A DNA stretch of 64,000 nucleotides, from assembly GCF_003665435.1 (NCBI RefSeq), contig NZ_CP023407.1, positions 3,968,001-4,032,000 on the forward strand, read 5' to 3'. Position numbers and translations under genes: made by a program. The notes under the pieces were generated by a model. The model ran no database searches. It saw only the letters and a list, made by a program, of their open reading frames with translations, and was not told the origin of the DNA. Below are positions 51,565 to 59,548 of the stretch, piece by piece (within the stretch, counting starts at the first letter, position 1; the number at the start of each line of letters is the position of its first letter). Source of the DNA: Streptomyces fungicidicus. Its GTDB lineage: Bacteria > Actinomycetota > Actinomycetes > Streptomycetales > Streptomycetaceae.

Positions 51565-52878
51565 TCAGTCCGCCGCCCCGGCCAGCACCTTCACGATCTT
51601 GATCTTCCCGTTGGGCTCCGGGGCGATCTCCTCTACCCGGCGGACCGTCACCTCGAAGTCGGGCACCGCGTCCTGCACCGCCCGCCGGATCCGCCCGGTC
51701 ACCGAGGCGTCCGCGCCCGGCGCGAGCACCGTGCGGACGGTGACCTGGGCGGGCCGCTCCTGCACCAGCTGCATGCGGGCCACCTCGGGGAAGTCCTGCA
51801 CCCGGTACGTGAGGAAGTCGGCGTAGAACTCCCGGCCGTCCCGCCCCCGGAACCGGTCCTGGCTGCGACCCTGCACCCGCTCCACGACCGGGGTGCGGCG
51901 CCCGCAGCCGCAGGTGTCCGGACCCACCGTCACCCGGTCGCCCAGCCGGTAGCGGAGCAGCGGCATCGCCTCGCTGTGCAGCCGGGTCACCAGGATCTCG
52001 CCCTCGACCCGGCGGCTGCCGTCGGCGAGCACGGCGGTGCCGTCCTCCTGCTCCAGCTCGACCACCACATCGGCGGAGCGCAGGTGCAGCGCGCCCCGGC
52101 GGCAGGTGCGCGCCACCGTGAACACCTCCACGGAGGCGTACACCTCGTGGAACCGGGCGCCCAGATGGCCCAGCACCCGGGCCCGCGCGGTCGGCGTGAG
52201 GCGCTCGCCGCCGAACAGCACGTGGTGCACGCCCCGGTGGCGCTCCCCCCGCCGCTCCAGCTCCTCGACCACGGAGGCGATCACGTTGGGGAAGCCCACC
52301 AGGAACGTGGGGCGGGCCGCGAGGAACGCCTCGACCTGCTCGTCCAGGGTCCCGCTCGTGTCGATGTGGAAGGTGCGCAGCAGACCGAACCGCTCCAGCG
52401 GGTGGCGCAGGAACGGATTGACCCTGAAGTACGCCATCCGGTCCCAGGGCCGCAGCCCCGAGGCGACCATGTCGTACAGGTACGAGGCGCGCAGGTACCC
52501 CAGGTCCCGCTCCGAGTTGCGGATGGTGATCGGCACGCCGGACGAGCCGCTGGTGGTGCCCGCCTTGGTGTTCCGGGTGGTGAACCCCTCCGCGAGCAGC
52601 CGCTCGGGGGCGCTGTCGTGGAACTCGGTACGGTCGAGCACCGGCAGTGCCGGCAGGTCCTCGGGCCCCTGGAAGGCGGCCGCGGTGCCCGGTGCGATCA
52701 GCTCCCGGTAACGCGGCACATGCGCCTGGGCGTGCCGTACCAGGCGCACCAGGAGCCGCCGCTGCTCGGCGGCGAGCCGGTCGGGGCCGGCCCGCTCCAG
52801 ACGGTGGGCGCGGACCAGGCTGCGCAGCACGGGGCCCAGGCGCATCACGGGCGAGACGGACGAGGACGGCGGGGTCAT
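51565..52878 (-). CDS. PaaK/CapK-like adenylate-forming ligase (2)
   Basis: 437 aa; its ATG overlaps the stop of the gene upstream. ANL features: AGTTSGSSGVPITIRNSERD (phosphate loop), HEVYASVEVFTVARTCRRGA, PLLRYRLGDRVTV then CGCGRRTP, and a C-terminal lysine in PEPNGKIKIVKVL that fits the usual catalytic position. VGFPNVIASVVEEL and the opening helical region also fit PaaK. It is clearly paralogous to the 45882 product, so the pathway may activate two acids. The substrate is unknown. Last gene of the minus-strand operon. Confidence 0.9.
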   Translation of the reverse strand: MTPPSSSVSPVMRLGPVLRSLVRAHRLERAGPDRLAAEQRRLLVRLVRHAQAHVPRYRELIAPGTAAAFQGPEDLPALPVLDRTEFHDSAPERLLAEGFTTRNTKAGTTSGSSGVPITIRNSERDLGYLRASYLYDMVASGLRPWDRMAYFRVNPFLRHPLERFGLLRTFHIDTSGTLDEQVEAFLAARPTFLVGFPNVIASVVEELERRGERHRGVHHVLFGGERLTPTARARVLGHLGARFHEVYASVEVFTVARTCRRGALHLRSADVVVELEQEDGTAVLADGSRRVEGEILVTRLHSEAMPLLRYRLGDRVTVGPDTCGCGRRTPVVERVQGRSQDRFRGRDGREFYADFLTYRVQDFPEVARMQLVQERPAQVTVRTVLAPGADASVTGRIRRAVQDAVPDFEVTVRRVEEIAPEPNGKIKIVKVLAGAAD

Positions 52879-53609
52879 CGCGGCCTCCCGGCGGTGCGCA
52901 GGACGGGCCCGCCGTGGCGGGGGCAGCGCTCCGGACGGAACGCCCCGCCGCCCTCCGGCCGGGCGTGGACGAAGGTCGGCCGGCGACGCCTCAGCAGGGT
53001 GAGGACCGTGCCGCCGTCCAGTGGGCGGGTGTGCACCCGGCCCGTGTCGACGTGCAGCTCCCCGCAGTCGGCGGCCACCGCGCCCAGATAGCCGAGCCAC
53101 GGCTCGAACCAGACGGAACCCGGGGCCGGCCGGGCGCGGGCCGCCGCCGCGAGACCGAACCGTGCCACGGTCACCACGCCGTCCGGGCGGGTGCCGTCCG
53201 CCCACCCCGGGTCACCGACCACGAGGGCGGGCCCGCCGGGCGGCGCCGGCCGTCCCGGCGGGCCGTCGGTCTCGGCGGTGGCGTCCAGCAGCACCCGCCA
53301 GGTGGTGCCGTACGCCCGCACCGGGTCGCGCAGCGCCCGCGTCACCTCGTACACGTCGACGCCCCGCACGGGGTGCCCGGCGATCCGGAGCGCCTCACGC
53401 AGCTCGGCGACGTGTTCGCGGGGCGGGCGGCCGGGGTCCCGGCGCGGCAGCAGCGCGGCGTCGAGCGGCATCAGCAGATGCCGCCGCAGCCGCGCCTCGT
53501 CGCGGGTCAGCGGCGGCAGCGTCCCGGTGGCGGCGTACCGCTCGCGGTAGTGCGGCACCGTGCGCAGGGCGCGGCGCACGGTGCGCTCGTACGGCTGGGC
53601 GACGCGCAT
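52875..53609 (-). CDS. Reduced PaaK-like protein, 244 aa
   Basis: The N-terminus MRVAQPYERTVRRALRTVPH then YRERYA resembles the first helices of PaaK-like ligases, and GSVWFEPWLGYLGAVAADCG near residue 165 resembles their middle part. The phosphate-binding TSGSTG loop and the C-terminal lysine are missing, and the length is about half. It may be a degenerate or non-catalytic partner of the ligase it is coupled to. It ends CPRHGGPVLRTAGR, a possible half zinc site. Identity is uncertain; coupling to both neighbours (1-base gap upstream, overlap downstream) is clear. Confidence 0.7.
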   Translation of the reverse strand: MRVAQPYERTVRRALRTVPHYRERYAATGTLPPLTRDEARLRRHLLMPLDAALLPRRDPGRPPREHVAELREALRIAGHPVRGVDVYEVTRALRDPVRAYGTTWRVLLDATAETDGPPGRPAPPGGPALVVGDPGWADGTRPDGVVTVARFGLAAAARARPAPGSVWFEPWLGYLGAVAADCGELHVDTGRVHTRPLDGGTVLTLLRRRRPTFVHARPEGGGAFRPERCPRHGGPVLRTAGRPR

Positions 53610-53610
53610 C

Positions 53611-53973
53611 TCAGCAGGAGGTGTTCTGGTCGTGGACGAGCAGCCACTCCCCGTCGACGCGGGCGAAGACCAGGCTGAGCAGATGACGCAGCGCGTACGG
53701 CCGGCCCTCCGCGTCCAGGTCCCGGTAGTCGACCGCGAGGACCGCCACGGCGGTGTCCGCCAGTTCGAGGGTGCGGACGGTCTCCGTCGTCATGCTCCAG
53801 TCGGGGTCCTGGAACCAGTCCTTGTGGAAGGACCGGATCTCGTCGGTGCCGGTGACCGTCCTGCCGTTGGGGAGGATGAGCGTGGCGTCGGGGTGCACGG
53901 TGAGCACGTAGCCGTCCAGGTCGCGGTCGCGGATCGCGGCGAGATGACGGTCCAGCGCGGTGGTGAAGTCCAT
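53611..53973 (-). CDS. SnoaL-like protein
   Basis: 120 aa, one NTF2/SnoaL-like fold: MDFTTALDRHLAAIRDRDLD, GYVLTVHPDATLILPNGRTV, then the beta sheet VLAVDYRDLDAEG and WLLVHDQNTSC. These alpha+beta barrels act as small isomerases, cyclases or hydratases in natural-product pathways, or as binding proteins. No conserved catalytic pair is obvious. The stop is one base from the next start, so it belongs to the operon. Confidence 0.85.
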   Translation of the reverse strand: MDFTTALDRHLAAIRDRDLDGYVLTVHPDATLILPNGRTVTGTDEIRSFHKDWFQDPDWSMTTETVRTLELADTAVAVLAVDYRDLDAEGRPYALRHLLSLVFARVDGEWLLVHDQNTSC

Positions 53974-54060
53974 GGGGGTTCTCTCTCGTCTCTTTCTCGT
54001 GCGTCGGTGTTCCGGGAGTCCCCGGCGCGGTGTCCGGAGCGGAGGAAGCGGTGGTGCGGG

Positions 54061-55053
54061 TCAGAACGGGGCCGCCACGGCGTACCGGGCCACGGCGGTC
54101 GCGCCGAACGACTCCTTGAGCCGGGCCATGCCGGGGCCGAACGCCAGGGCGGGCACCCGGAGGGCGATCATCCGGTCGATCTCCCGCAGGTACAGGTCGA
54201 AGTAGAGGTCCCGGGCGCCGTCCGAGCCGGTCACCGTCGTCGCCCAGCCGTCCGGTGTGCGAAGCACCAGGTCGAACGAGACGGGCAGGCCGGAGCCGCT
54301 GTCCAGGTGGGCGAAGTAGAAGGCGCCCGGATGCGCGTTGAGCCGTTCGAAGTAGACCGGGAGCAGGGGCACGACCCCGGCCGGCCGCCCGGTGTGCTTC
54401 ATCCGGGTCAGCTGGTCCAGCCGCCCCGCCCGCACCGGGTCGATCGCCGGGAGACCGGTCGTGACCGTCAGCCCGGCGTGGCCGTCGATCCACTGCCGCA
54501 GCGCCGTCAGCCGGCGGCGCCTGGCACGCGGCAACCCGGCGAGGTAGGCGTCCGTAGACGCCCAGCGGTTGTGCAGGACCAGGCCGGGCGCGGTGGGACG
54601 GGTGAGCCGCAGCGGACCGCCGAGCACCTCCAGGTCCCGGGCCTCGGCGTCCAGGTGCAGCACGCCCAGACAGCGCGCCCCCAGCCGGCGGCGCACGGCC
54701 CGCTCGAAGGCGCGGGTTGCGGCCCGCCGGCCCCCGGGAGCGAGCCCGGGGGCGTACAGCCGTCCCGCGCCGAAGCTGTTCGGCAGGTGGACCTGGAACC
54801 AGCCCGGCGTCAGGGCCCGCCCCGCGGGCCGGTACCGCCGCAGCACCGGCCGCACCCCCAGCCGCCCGCAGAACGCGGCCACCGGTTCGCCCGCGTCCCT
54901 CACCAGGCCGCCGTACACGGGCCGCGGGCTGCCCAGGGCGGCGGCCTCGAGCAGCGCCCCGTCCCACAGCGCGGGGCCCCCGAGGGAGTGGACGAAGGCG
55001 TCCCAGCCGTCGGGCGCGGGCCCTCCGCCGGGCGTGAAGATCTCAACCCGCAC
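54061..55053 (-). CDS. FemAB/GNAT-like aminoacyl transferase
   Basis: 330 aa in two halves with GNAT-like order: HLPNSFGAGRLYAPGL and GLVLHNRWASTDAYLAGLPR, then RQWIDGHAGLTVTTG, VYFERLNAHPGAFYFAHLDS and LYFDLYLREIDRMIALRVPA. The last block resembles the FemAB-like (DUF482/peptidogalycan) and FemX families, which move amino acids from aminoacyl-tRNA to an acceptor amine. Its start overlaps the lysyl-tRNA synthetase stop by 11 bases, so a lysyl-tRNA-using transferase is a strong hypothesis. The acceptor is unknown. A plain N-acetyltransferase is the main alternative. Confidence 0.8.
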   Translation of the reverse strand: MRVEIFTPGGGPAPDGWDAFVHSLGGPALWDGALLEAAALGSPRPVYGGLVRDAGEPVAAFCGRLGVRPVLRRYRPAGRALTPGWFQVHLPNSFGAGRLYAPGLAPGGRRAATRAFERAVRRRLGARCLGVLHLDAEARDLEVLGGPLRLTRPTAPGLVLHNRWASTDAYLAGLPRARRRRLTALRQWIDGHAGLTVTTGLPAIDPVRAGRLDQLTRMKHTGRPAGVVPLLPVYFERLNAHPGAFYFAHLDSGSGLPVSFDLVLRTPDGWATTVTGSDGARDLYFDLYLREIDRMIALRVPALAFGPGMARLKESFGATAVARYAVAAPF

Positions 55054-56692
55054 GGACCGCGGCCTCCTCTCGCACGGAAGCGGGCCGTGGCTGCCCCGCG
55101 GTGGCGGACAGCCCCGCCCGCAGCGGCCGTTCGCCCCGGTCGCGATAGGCGGCCAGCGCGTCGGCGACGGCCCGCGGGCCGAGCGCGTCGACGAGCGTGT
55201 CGAGCCGCGGCCCGCGCTCGGTGCCGAACAGCGCCCGGTAGATCTCCCGGAACTCGGCGACGGTGCGCTCCGCGCGGGGCGCCCCGGGACCGGTGTGCGT
55301 CCTCAGCTGTGCGACGAGCGCGTCCACGGCGGGACCCGGCGCCGCGGCAGGCCCGGCCTCGCCCCAGTAGCGGCCGGCTCCGTGCGTGGCGAGCCAGGCA
55401 GCCGCGTGGGCGACCCGCTCGGCCAGCAGCTCCCGGTCGCAGCCGGGGTGTCGCCGCGTCAGTCGGGCGAGCGCCGGCTCCGGGGCCCCGCCGTGGGCGT
55501 ACAGCGCCCCGACGACGGAGCGCATCCGGGGCAGGGCGGCGCGGGGCGCCGGGTCCTCGTCGCTCAGCAGCTCCCACAGCACCCGGGCCCGCGCGTCACC
55601 GGGCACCGCCCGCAGGAAACGGTCGAACGCGTCGTACGCGCCGAGGAACACGTCCGTGCCGAACCCGATCCGCAGGTCCGACAGGCAGTTGCGGTGCCCG
55701 TACAGCCACAGCACCATCGGCGCGGGATGGACAGCGAGCAGGTCCCGCACGTACGGTCCGCCGCCGCTCGAGCCGGAGATCTTGCCCGTGCCGCGTGCGC
55801 CGCGCACCAGGCCGTAGGGGACGATGACCGGCTGCGCCCGGCCCAGGTAGCCGTCGTACACCGGCCGGGTGCGCTCCATGGTGCTGCCCGCGCTGCAGTG
55901 GTCCTGGCCGGCCGGCTCGCAGTCGATGCCCTCGTGGGCGACCCGCAGCGTCCAGTCCAGGGCCCAGGACGGTTTGACGCGCTCCGGTCCGGTCACCGTG
56001 AGCCGCGCGCCGCAGCAGCGGCAGTGGTAGCGCGCCGACGCGGCGCCCAGCCGGTGGATCTCGGTGGTGCCGCGGCCGCACTGCAGGCAGTACACCGAGA
56101 ACAGGTCCCGGCCGTCCGCCCTGCCGAGCAGTTCGGCGAGCCGCCCCGCGTCACGCTGGTAGCGGCGCTGGATCTCCCGGTAGACGCCGGCCCGGTAGCG
56201 CTCGTACTGGTAGTGCGTCTCCCACGCGCCGCCCGGCGGCATCCGGCCGTCCGCGTCGGCCGCGTCGGGCAGGATGCCCGTGGCCCGCAGCTCGGCGAGG
56301 TAGGCACGGCAGAACCGGGTGGCCCGCTCCCGGTGCGCGGCGAGCGGCCGGCCGCCGTGGCCGGCCAGCTCCGGGTCCCGGGCCGCCTGGCTCTCCCGCA
56401 CCGGGTCGTAGTCGTCGAAGCTCAGCAGGATCGCCGACCGGCGGCCCATCCGGGCCAGCGCCCGGTGCACCAGGTGGGCGCAGACGGTGTCCCGGAAGTT
56501 CCCGACGTGGAAGTAGCCGGTCGGCGACATGCTGGTCTGGATCAGCACCCGGTGGTGCGGCGGATGCCGGTCGGCGAGCCGCCGCGCGTAGTCGAGGGCC
56601 CAGTGCGGCGCGGTACGGTCCTGCGCGTGGAGGTCGTGGGCCGTGTCCCCGGCGACCGCCTTCCGCCCCCGCCCCCGTCGTTTCCTTGGCAT
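55043..56692 (-). CDS. lysS: Class I lysyl-tRNA synthetase, pathway copy
   Basis: 549 aa. Class I LysRS is shown by SMSPTGYFHVGNFRDTVCAH (HIGN-type motif, H62-V-G-N65), SFDDYDPVRESQ, SSGGGPYVRDLLAVHPAPMV and the KMSKS-type GTGKISGSSGG (K304-I-S-G-S308). Zinc-like Cys pairs (C202/C205 and C224/C226-C227) lie between. The KMSKS motif is less exact than in housekeeping enzymes. Streptomyces should have another LysRS elsewhere, so this copy may charge tRNA for the overlapping FemAB-like transferase, or give self-resistance to a lysine analogue made by the halogenase. Both are inference. Confidence 0.9.
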   Translation of the reverse strand: MPRKRRGRGRKAVAGDTAHDLHAQDRTAPHWALDYARRLADRHPPHHRVLIQTSMSPTGYFHVGNFRDTVCAHLVHRALARMGRRSAILLSFDDYDPVRESQAARDPELAGHGGRPLAAHRERATRFCRAYLAELRATGILPDAADADGRMPPGGAWETHYQYERYRAGVYREIQRRYQRDAGRLAELLGRADGRDLFSVYCLQCGRGTTEIHRLGAASARYHCRCCGARLTVTGPERVKPSWALDWTLRVAHEGIDCEPAGQDHCSAGSTMERTRPVYDGYLGRAQPVIVPYGLVRGARGTGKISGSSGGGPYVRDLLAVHPAPMVLWLYGHRNCLSDLRIGFGTDVFLGAYDAFDRFLRAVPGDARARVLWELLSDEDPAPRAALPRMRSVVGALYAHGGAPEPALARLTRRHPGCDRELLAERVAHAAAWLATHGAGRYWGEAGPAAAPGPAVDALVAQLRTHTGPGAPRAERTVAEFREIYRALFGTERGPRLDTLVDALGPRAVADALAAYRDRGERPLRAGLSATAGQPRPASVREEAAVRAG

Positions 56693-56765
56693 GGCGCCAG
56701 TAGAGCGCGACCCCCGATAAACGGCCTATACGGCACGGCCCGGCGCCCGGAGCGGAACACCGGGG

Positions 56766-57374
56766 TCAGGCCAGCCAGCCGTTGTCCCGGGCGATGCGCA
56801 GCGCGTCCACGCGGTTGCGGGCGCCGAGCTTGTTCACGATCGTCGTGAGGTAGTTGCGCACCGTGCCGACCGAGAGGCTGGTGGTGGCGGCGATCTGGGT
56901 GGTGTCGGCTCCCTCCGCCACCCGGGCGAGCACCTCGACCTCCCGCTCGGTGAGCGGACTGTCACCGATCTCCCAAGCGGCCATGGCCAGTTCGGGATCG
57001 ATGACCCGGCGGCCCGCGCCGACCCTGCGCACCCCGTCGAGCAGCTCGTCGGGCGAGGCGTCCTTCGGCAGGAAGCCCGCCACCTGCGCGTCCAGGGCCC
57101 GCCACAGCGTGCCGGGCCGCGCCATCCCGGTGAGGATCAGCGTCCGGCACCCGGGCGCCCGGTCCCGCAGCACCGCGGCGGCGGCGATCCCGTCCATCCC
57201 CGGCATGTCGATGTCGAGGATCGCGGTGTCCGCCCCGGTGCGGAGCACCGCGGGCAGCACCTCGCTCCCGCTGCCGACCTGTGCCACGACCTCCATGTCC
57301 GGCTCCAGATCGAGCAGCGCGGCGAGCGCCACCCGGATCATGTGCATGTCCTCGGCCAGCACGATCCGCTGCAC
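56766..57374 (-). CDS. NarL/LuxR-family response regulator
   Basis: 202 aa from GTG 57374 (GGAAGGGGG upstream). Receiver domain residues 1-120: QRIVLAEDMHMIRVALAALL, phospho-acceptor Asp in ADTAILDIDMPGMDG, Thr in LILTGMARP and Lys in GFLPKDAS. The LuxR-type HTH is at about 140-200 (SPLTEREVEVLARVAEGADT, then SVGTVRNYLTTIVNKLGARN). It forms a two-component pair with the kinase at 57540, which is divergent across 165 bases. Its location at the edge of the locus makes it a possible pathway regulator. Confidence 0.95.
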   Translation of the reverse strand: MQRIVLAEDMHMIRVALAALLDLEPDMEVVAQVGSGSEVLPAVLRTGADTAILDIDMPGMDGIAAAAVLRDRAPGCRTLILTGMARPGTLWRALDAQVAGFLPKDASPDELLDGVRRVGAGRRVIDPELAMAAWEIGDSPLTEREVEVLARVAEGADTTQIAATTSLSVGTVRNYLTTIVNKLGARNRVDALRIARDNGWLA

Positions 57375-57539
57375 GGATCCCCCCTTCCGTCGCACGGCTC
57401 CCCCGTCTTCCCGGAGTTCGCGCCCTGTCTACCACCGCGCCGGCGGACCCGCCGGGCCCGTATAGCTCAGTGATAGCGGGCCGGGCGAAGCTCCCCGGAC
57501 AAGCCGCGGCAGCAGTGCACGCGGCGGAACGGGGGAGTC

Positions 57540-58172
57540 ATGCTCAGGGGACTTGAGGCCACGGCCACCGCCGTGACCGACCAGCGCCGCATCGTCGTCC
57601 GCGAGCGGCTGCGCTTCGCGCGGGATCTGCACGATCTGCTCGGCCCGCGCCTGTCGGCGATCACCCTCCAGTGCGAGCTGGCGCGCCGTCACCTGGACAG
57701 CCGCCCCGACGCCGCGCACGACCAGCTGACGCAGGCGCTCTCGGGGCTGCGCGACATCCTGGAGGAGGCGCGGCGGGTGGCCCACGGTTACCACTGCCTC
57801 TCCCTGGAGACGGAACTCGCCTCCAACCGGGACCTGCTCGAGTCGGCGGGCGTCGAGACCGAGGTGACGCTGCCGGGCACGGTGCTGCCCGCCCCGCTCC
57901 AGACGGTTCTGGCCACCACCGTCCGGGAGGCCGTCACCAACGTCCTCAAGCACAGCCGCGCCCGCCGCTGCCGCCTCGCCGTCGAGACCGGGAACGGGGC
58001 GGTGCGCCTGACCGTCACCAACGACGGCGTCCCCCGCGCCGCCCCGCCGGCCGCCGCCGGCCTGGGCCTGCGCAGCCTGGCCGAGCGGGTCACGGCGGTG
58101 GGCGGCAGCCTGGGCCACGCCCGGATCCCGCCCGCCCACTACCTCCTCGAGGCCCGCTTCCCCCTGTCGTGA
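57540..58172 (+). CDS. Sensorless NarX-type histidine kinase
   Basis: 210 aa, much shorter than usual: only the HisKA_3 dimerisation domain (RERLRFARDLHDLLGPRLSA, with phospho-acceptor His about residue 31) and the HATPase domain (REAVTNVLKHSRARRC N-box, AAGLGLRSLAERVTAVGGSL G-box). No membrane segment or sensor is present, so the enzyme is soluble and must take its signal from a partner. ATG 57540 follows GGGGGAGT. The divergent response regulator is the natural partner. Confidence 0.9.
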   Translation: MLRGLEATATAVTDQRRIVVRERLRFARDLHDLLGPRLSAITLQCELARRHLDSRPDAAHDQLTQALSGLRDILEEARRVAHGYHCLSLETELASNRDLLESAGVETEVTLPGTVLPAPLQTVLATTVREAVTNVLKHSRARRCRLAVETGNGAVRLTVTNDGVPRAAPPAAAGLGLRSLAERVTAVGGSLGHARIPPAHYLLEARFPLS

Positions 58173-58203
58173 CGCACCGGGACCCCCGGAGGACCCCCGG
58201 CGG

Positions 58204-58605
58204 TCAGGAGGTGGTGAACCTCAGTACGGCGTCGTCCTCGTCGTGCGCCACGACGGTCGCCGTCAGCCCGTCGCCGAACCTGGCCCGACCGCCCGCGCCG
58301 CCGCCCAGCTGCATCAGGGTGCCCGCCGTCCGGAAGGCGACGTAGTCGTCCCGCACGGTGACGTGCACGTCCATCCCGTTCGCCGTGATGTCCGCCGTGG
58401 AGGTCACCAGCACCTCGCACTCGCCGTCCGCGCAGGCGCCGGTGTCCCCGCCGTCCGCCGCCTCGGGCAGCGGGCCGGCGATGCCGGGTGCGGGGAAGGC
58501 CGCACCCTCGGCGGGCTCCCGGCCCGGGGCACGCCCGCCGCTCCCGCAGCCGCCGGCCGCCAGCGCCAGCACGACGGCCGCCACGACGCTCCCTCTCCTG
58601 AACAT
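58204..58605 (-). CDS. Small lipoprotein, 133 aa
   Basis: ATG 58605 with GGAGAGG upstream. Signal peptide MFRRGSVVAAVVLALAAGGC with lipobox A-G-G-C (Cys20). The mature part starts with a Gly/Pro/Ala linker, has one Cys pair in TGACADGECEV (possible disulfide), and a beta-rich domain (VLVTSTADITANGMDVHVTV, ATVVAHDEDDAVLRFTTS). It is anchored outside the membrane. No enzyme motif is seen. It is convergent with the kinase gene. Confidence 0.75.
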   Translation of the reverse strand: MFRRGSVVAAVVLALAAGGCGSGGRAPGREPAEGAAFPAPGIAGPLPEAADGGDTGACADGECEVLVTSTADITANGMDVHVTVRDDYVAFRTAGTLMQLGGGAGGRARFGDGLTATVVAHDEDDAVLRFTTS

Positions 58606-58833
58606 CCGCCTGCCTCTCCGCACGCACGGGCACCGCGTTCACGGTGCCCGCCTCCTTGAACAGCCGGTGTCCAGGAAAGTCACGCCGGATGGTCGGCCCG
58701 GGGGACGGCAATCGGGGCGAAACTGTCGTCCCCACGCCCTGAAGTGAGCCGATCGCCACCCGTGCCCCCGTCAACGCGGCTCCCGAGCCACCCGGTGAGA
58801 GATCAGGCCAGGTCGTGCCGGTTCCCCCCGCGG

Positions 58834-59265
58834 TCAGCCGCGCGACTGCTCGGTCAGGCCCAGCTGGCTCATGAGGGCCCCGGTGTCCAGATAGGCGCGG
58901 CCCTCATGGATCTTGCCGTCCTTGACCTCGTAGATGTCACATGCCTGCACCGTGACGTGACGCCCCGTGGCGGGCACGGTGCCCGCGTGCAGGACCAGGT
59001 CCCCGGTCTGGGTCCCGCTGCCCGTGTACTCGACGACCACCCTGTCCCCCTGTGACGTGAGGTGGTCGAGGGTGAATGTGCCGTCGGGCATCGCGTCGAA
59101 CATGGCCTTGGCGAGCCGGGTGAAGCCCTCCGGCCCCTGCAGTGTCCTGCCGCTGCCTTCCTCGACGAGGGTGCAGTCCGGAGCGACGGACTCGGCGATG
59201 GAGTCGTAGTCCCGATCGTTCCAGGCCCGGAAGAGGTCACGGACGAAGGTTTCGTTGTCAGCCAT
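58834..59265 (-). CDS. SnoaL-like polyketide-cyclase-type protein
   Basis: 143 aa from ATG 59265 (TGGAGG upstream). SnoaL_2 fold: MADNETFVRDLFRAWNDRDY, IAESVAPDCTLVEEGSGRTL, GDRVVVEYTGSGTQTGDLVL and VTVQACDIYEVKDGKIHEGR. Small NTF2-like proteins of this kind act on hydrophobic ligands as isomerases or hydrolases, or just bind them. No partner gene lies next to it, so it stands as a single transcript. The ATGGGAACAAAG start upstream gives a longer frame but no ribosome site. Confidence 0.88.
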   Translation of the reverse strand: MADNETFVRDLFRAWNDRDYDSIAESVAPDCTLVEEGSGRTLQGPEGFTRLAKAMFDAMPDGTFTLDHLTSQGDRVVVEYTGSGTQTGDLVLHAGTVPATGRHVTVQACDIYEVKDGKIHEGRAYLDTGALMSQLGLTEQSRG

Positions 59266-59473
59266 GGGAACCTCCAACAAGGCACGTCCCTTTGTTCCCA
59301 TGCTGACCCGCCCCGTCCGACGGCGCATCCCTGCGGGAAGCGACGGCGCTTGGGCGACGCAGAGTGGTCCGGGCCGCATCCTCGCGTTCCGGTCCGGGAA
59401 CGGTCCTGCCTACCGGCTCACGGCGGAATTGTCTGATCGGCGCCCATCCTCGTGATCAACTCCGTTTGTTCCA

Positions 59474-59501
59474 TTGACATTTCACTTGGCGGGCCTACCG
59501 T
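59474..59501 (+). promoter_or_regulatory. Promoter of the LPMO gene
   Basis: TTGACA (59474-59479) and TACCGT (59496-59501) are 16 bases apart. The CebR-type box begins immediately after the -10, so a bound repressor would block initiation. Confidence 0.7.
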
Positions 59502-59515
59502 TGGGAGCGCTCCCA
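59502..59515 (+). promoter_or_regulatory. CebR-type operator TGGGAGCGCTCCCA
   Basis: This 14-base perfect palindrome is the known CebR site, from which cellobiose or cellotriose releases the LacI-type repressor CebR. It lies just downstream of the -10 of the LPMO gene. Confidence 0.93.
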
Positions 59516-59548
59516 TCACAGCTTGCGACTGGAAGGAGTTCCCCCCAC

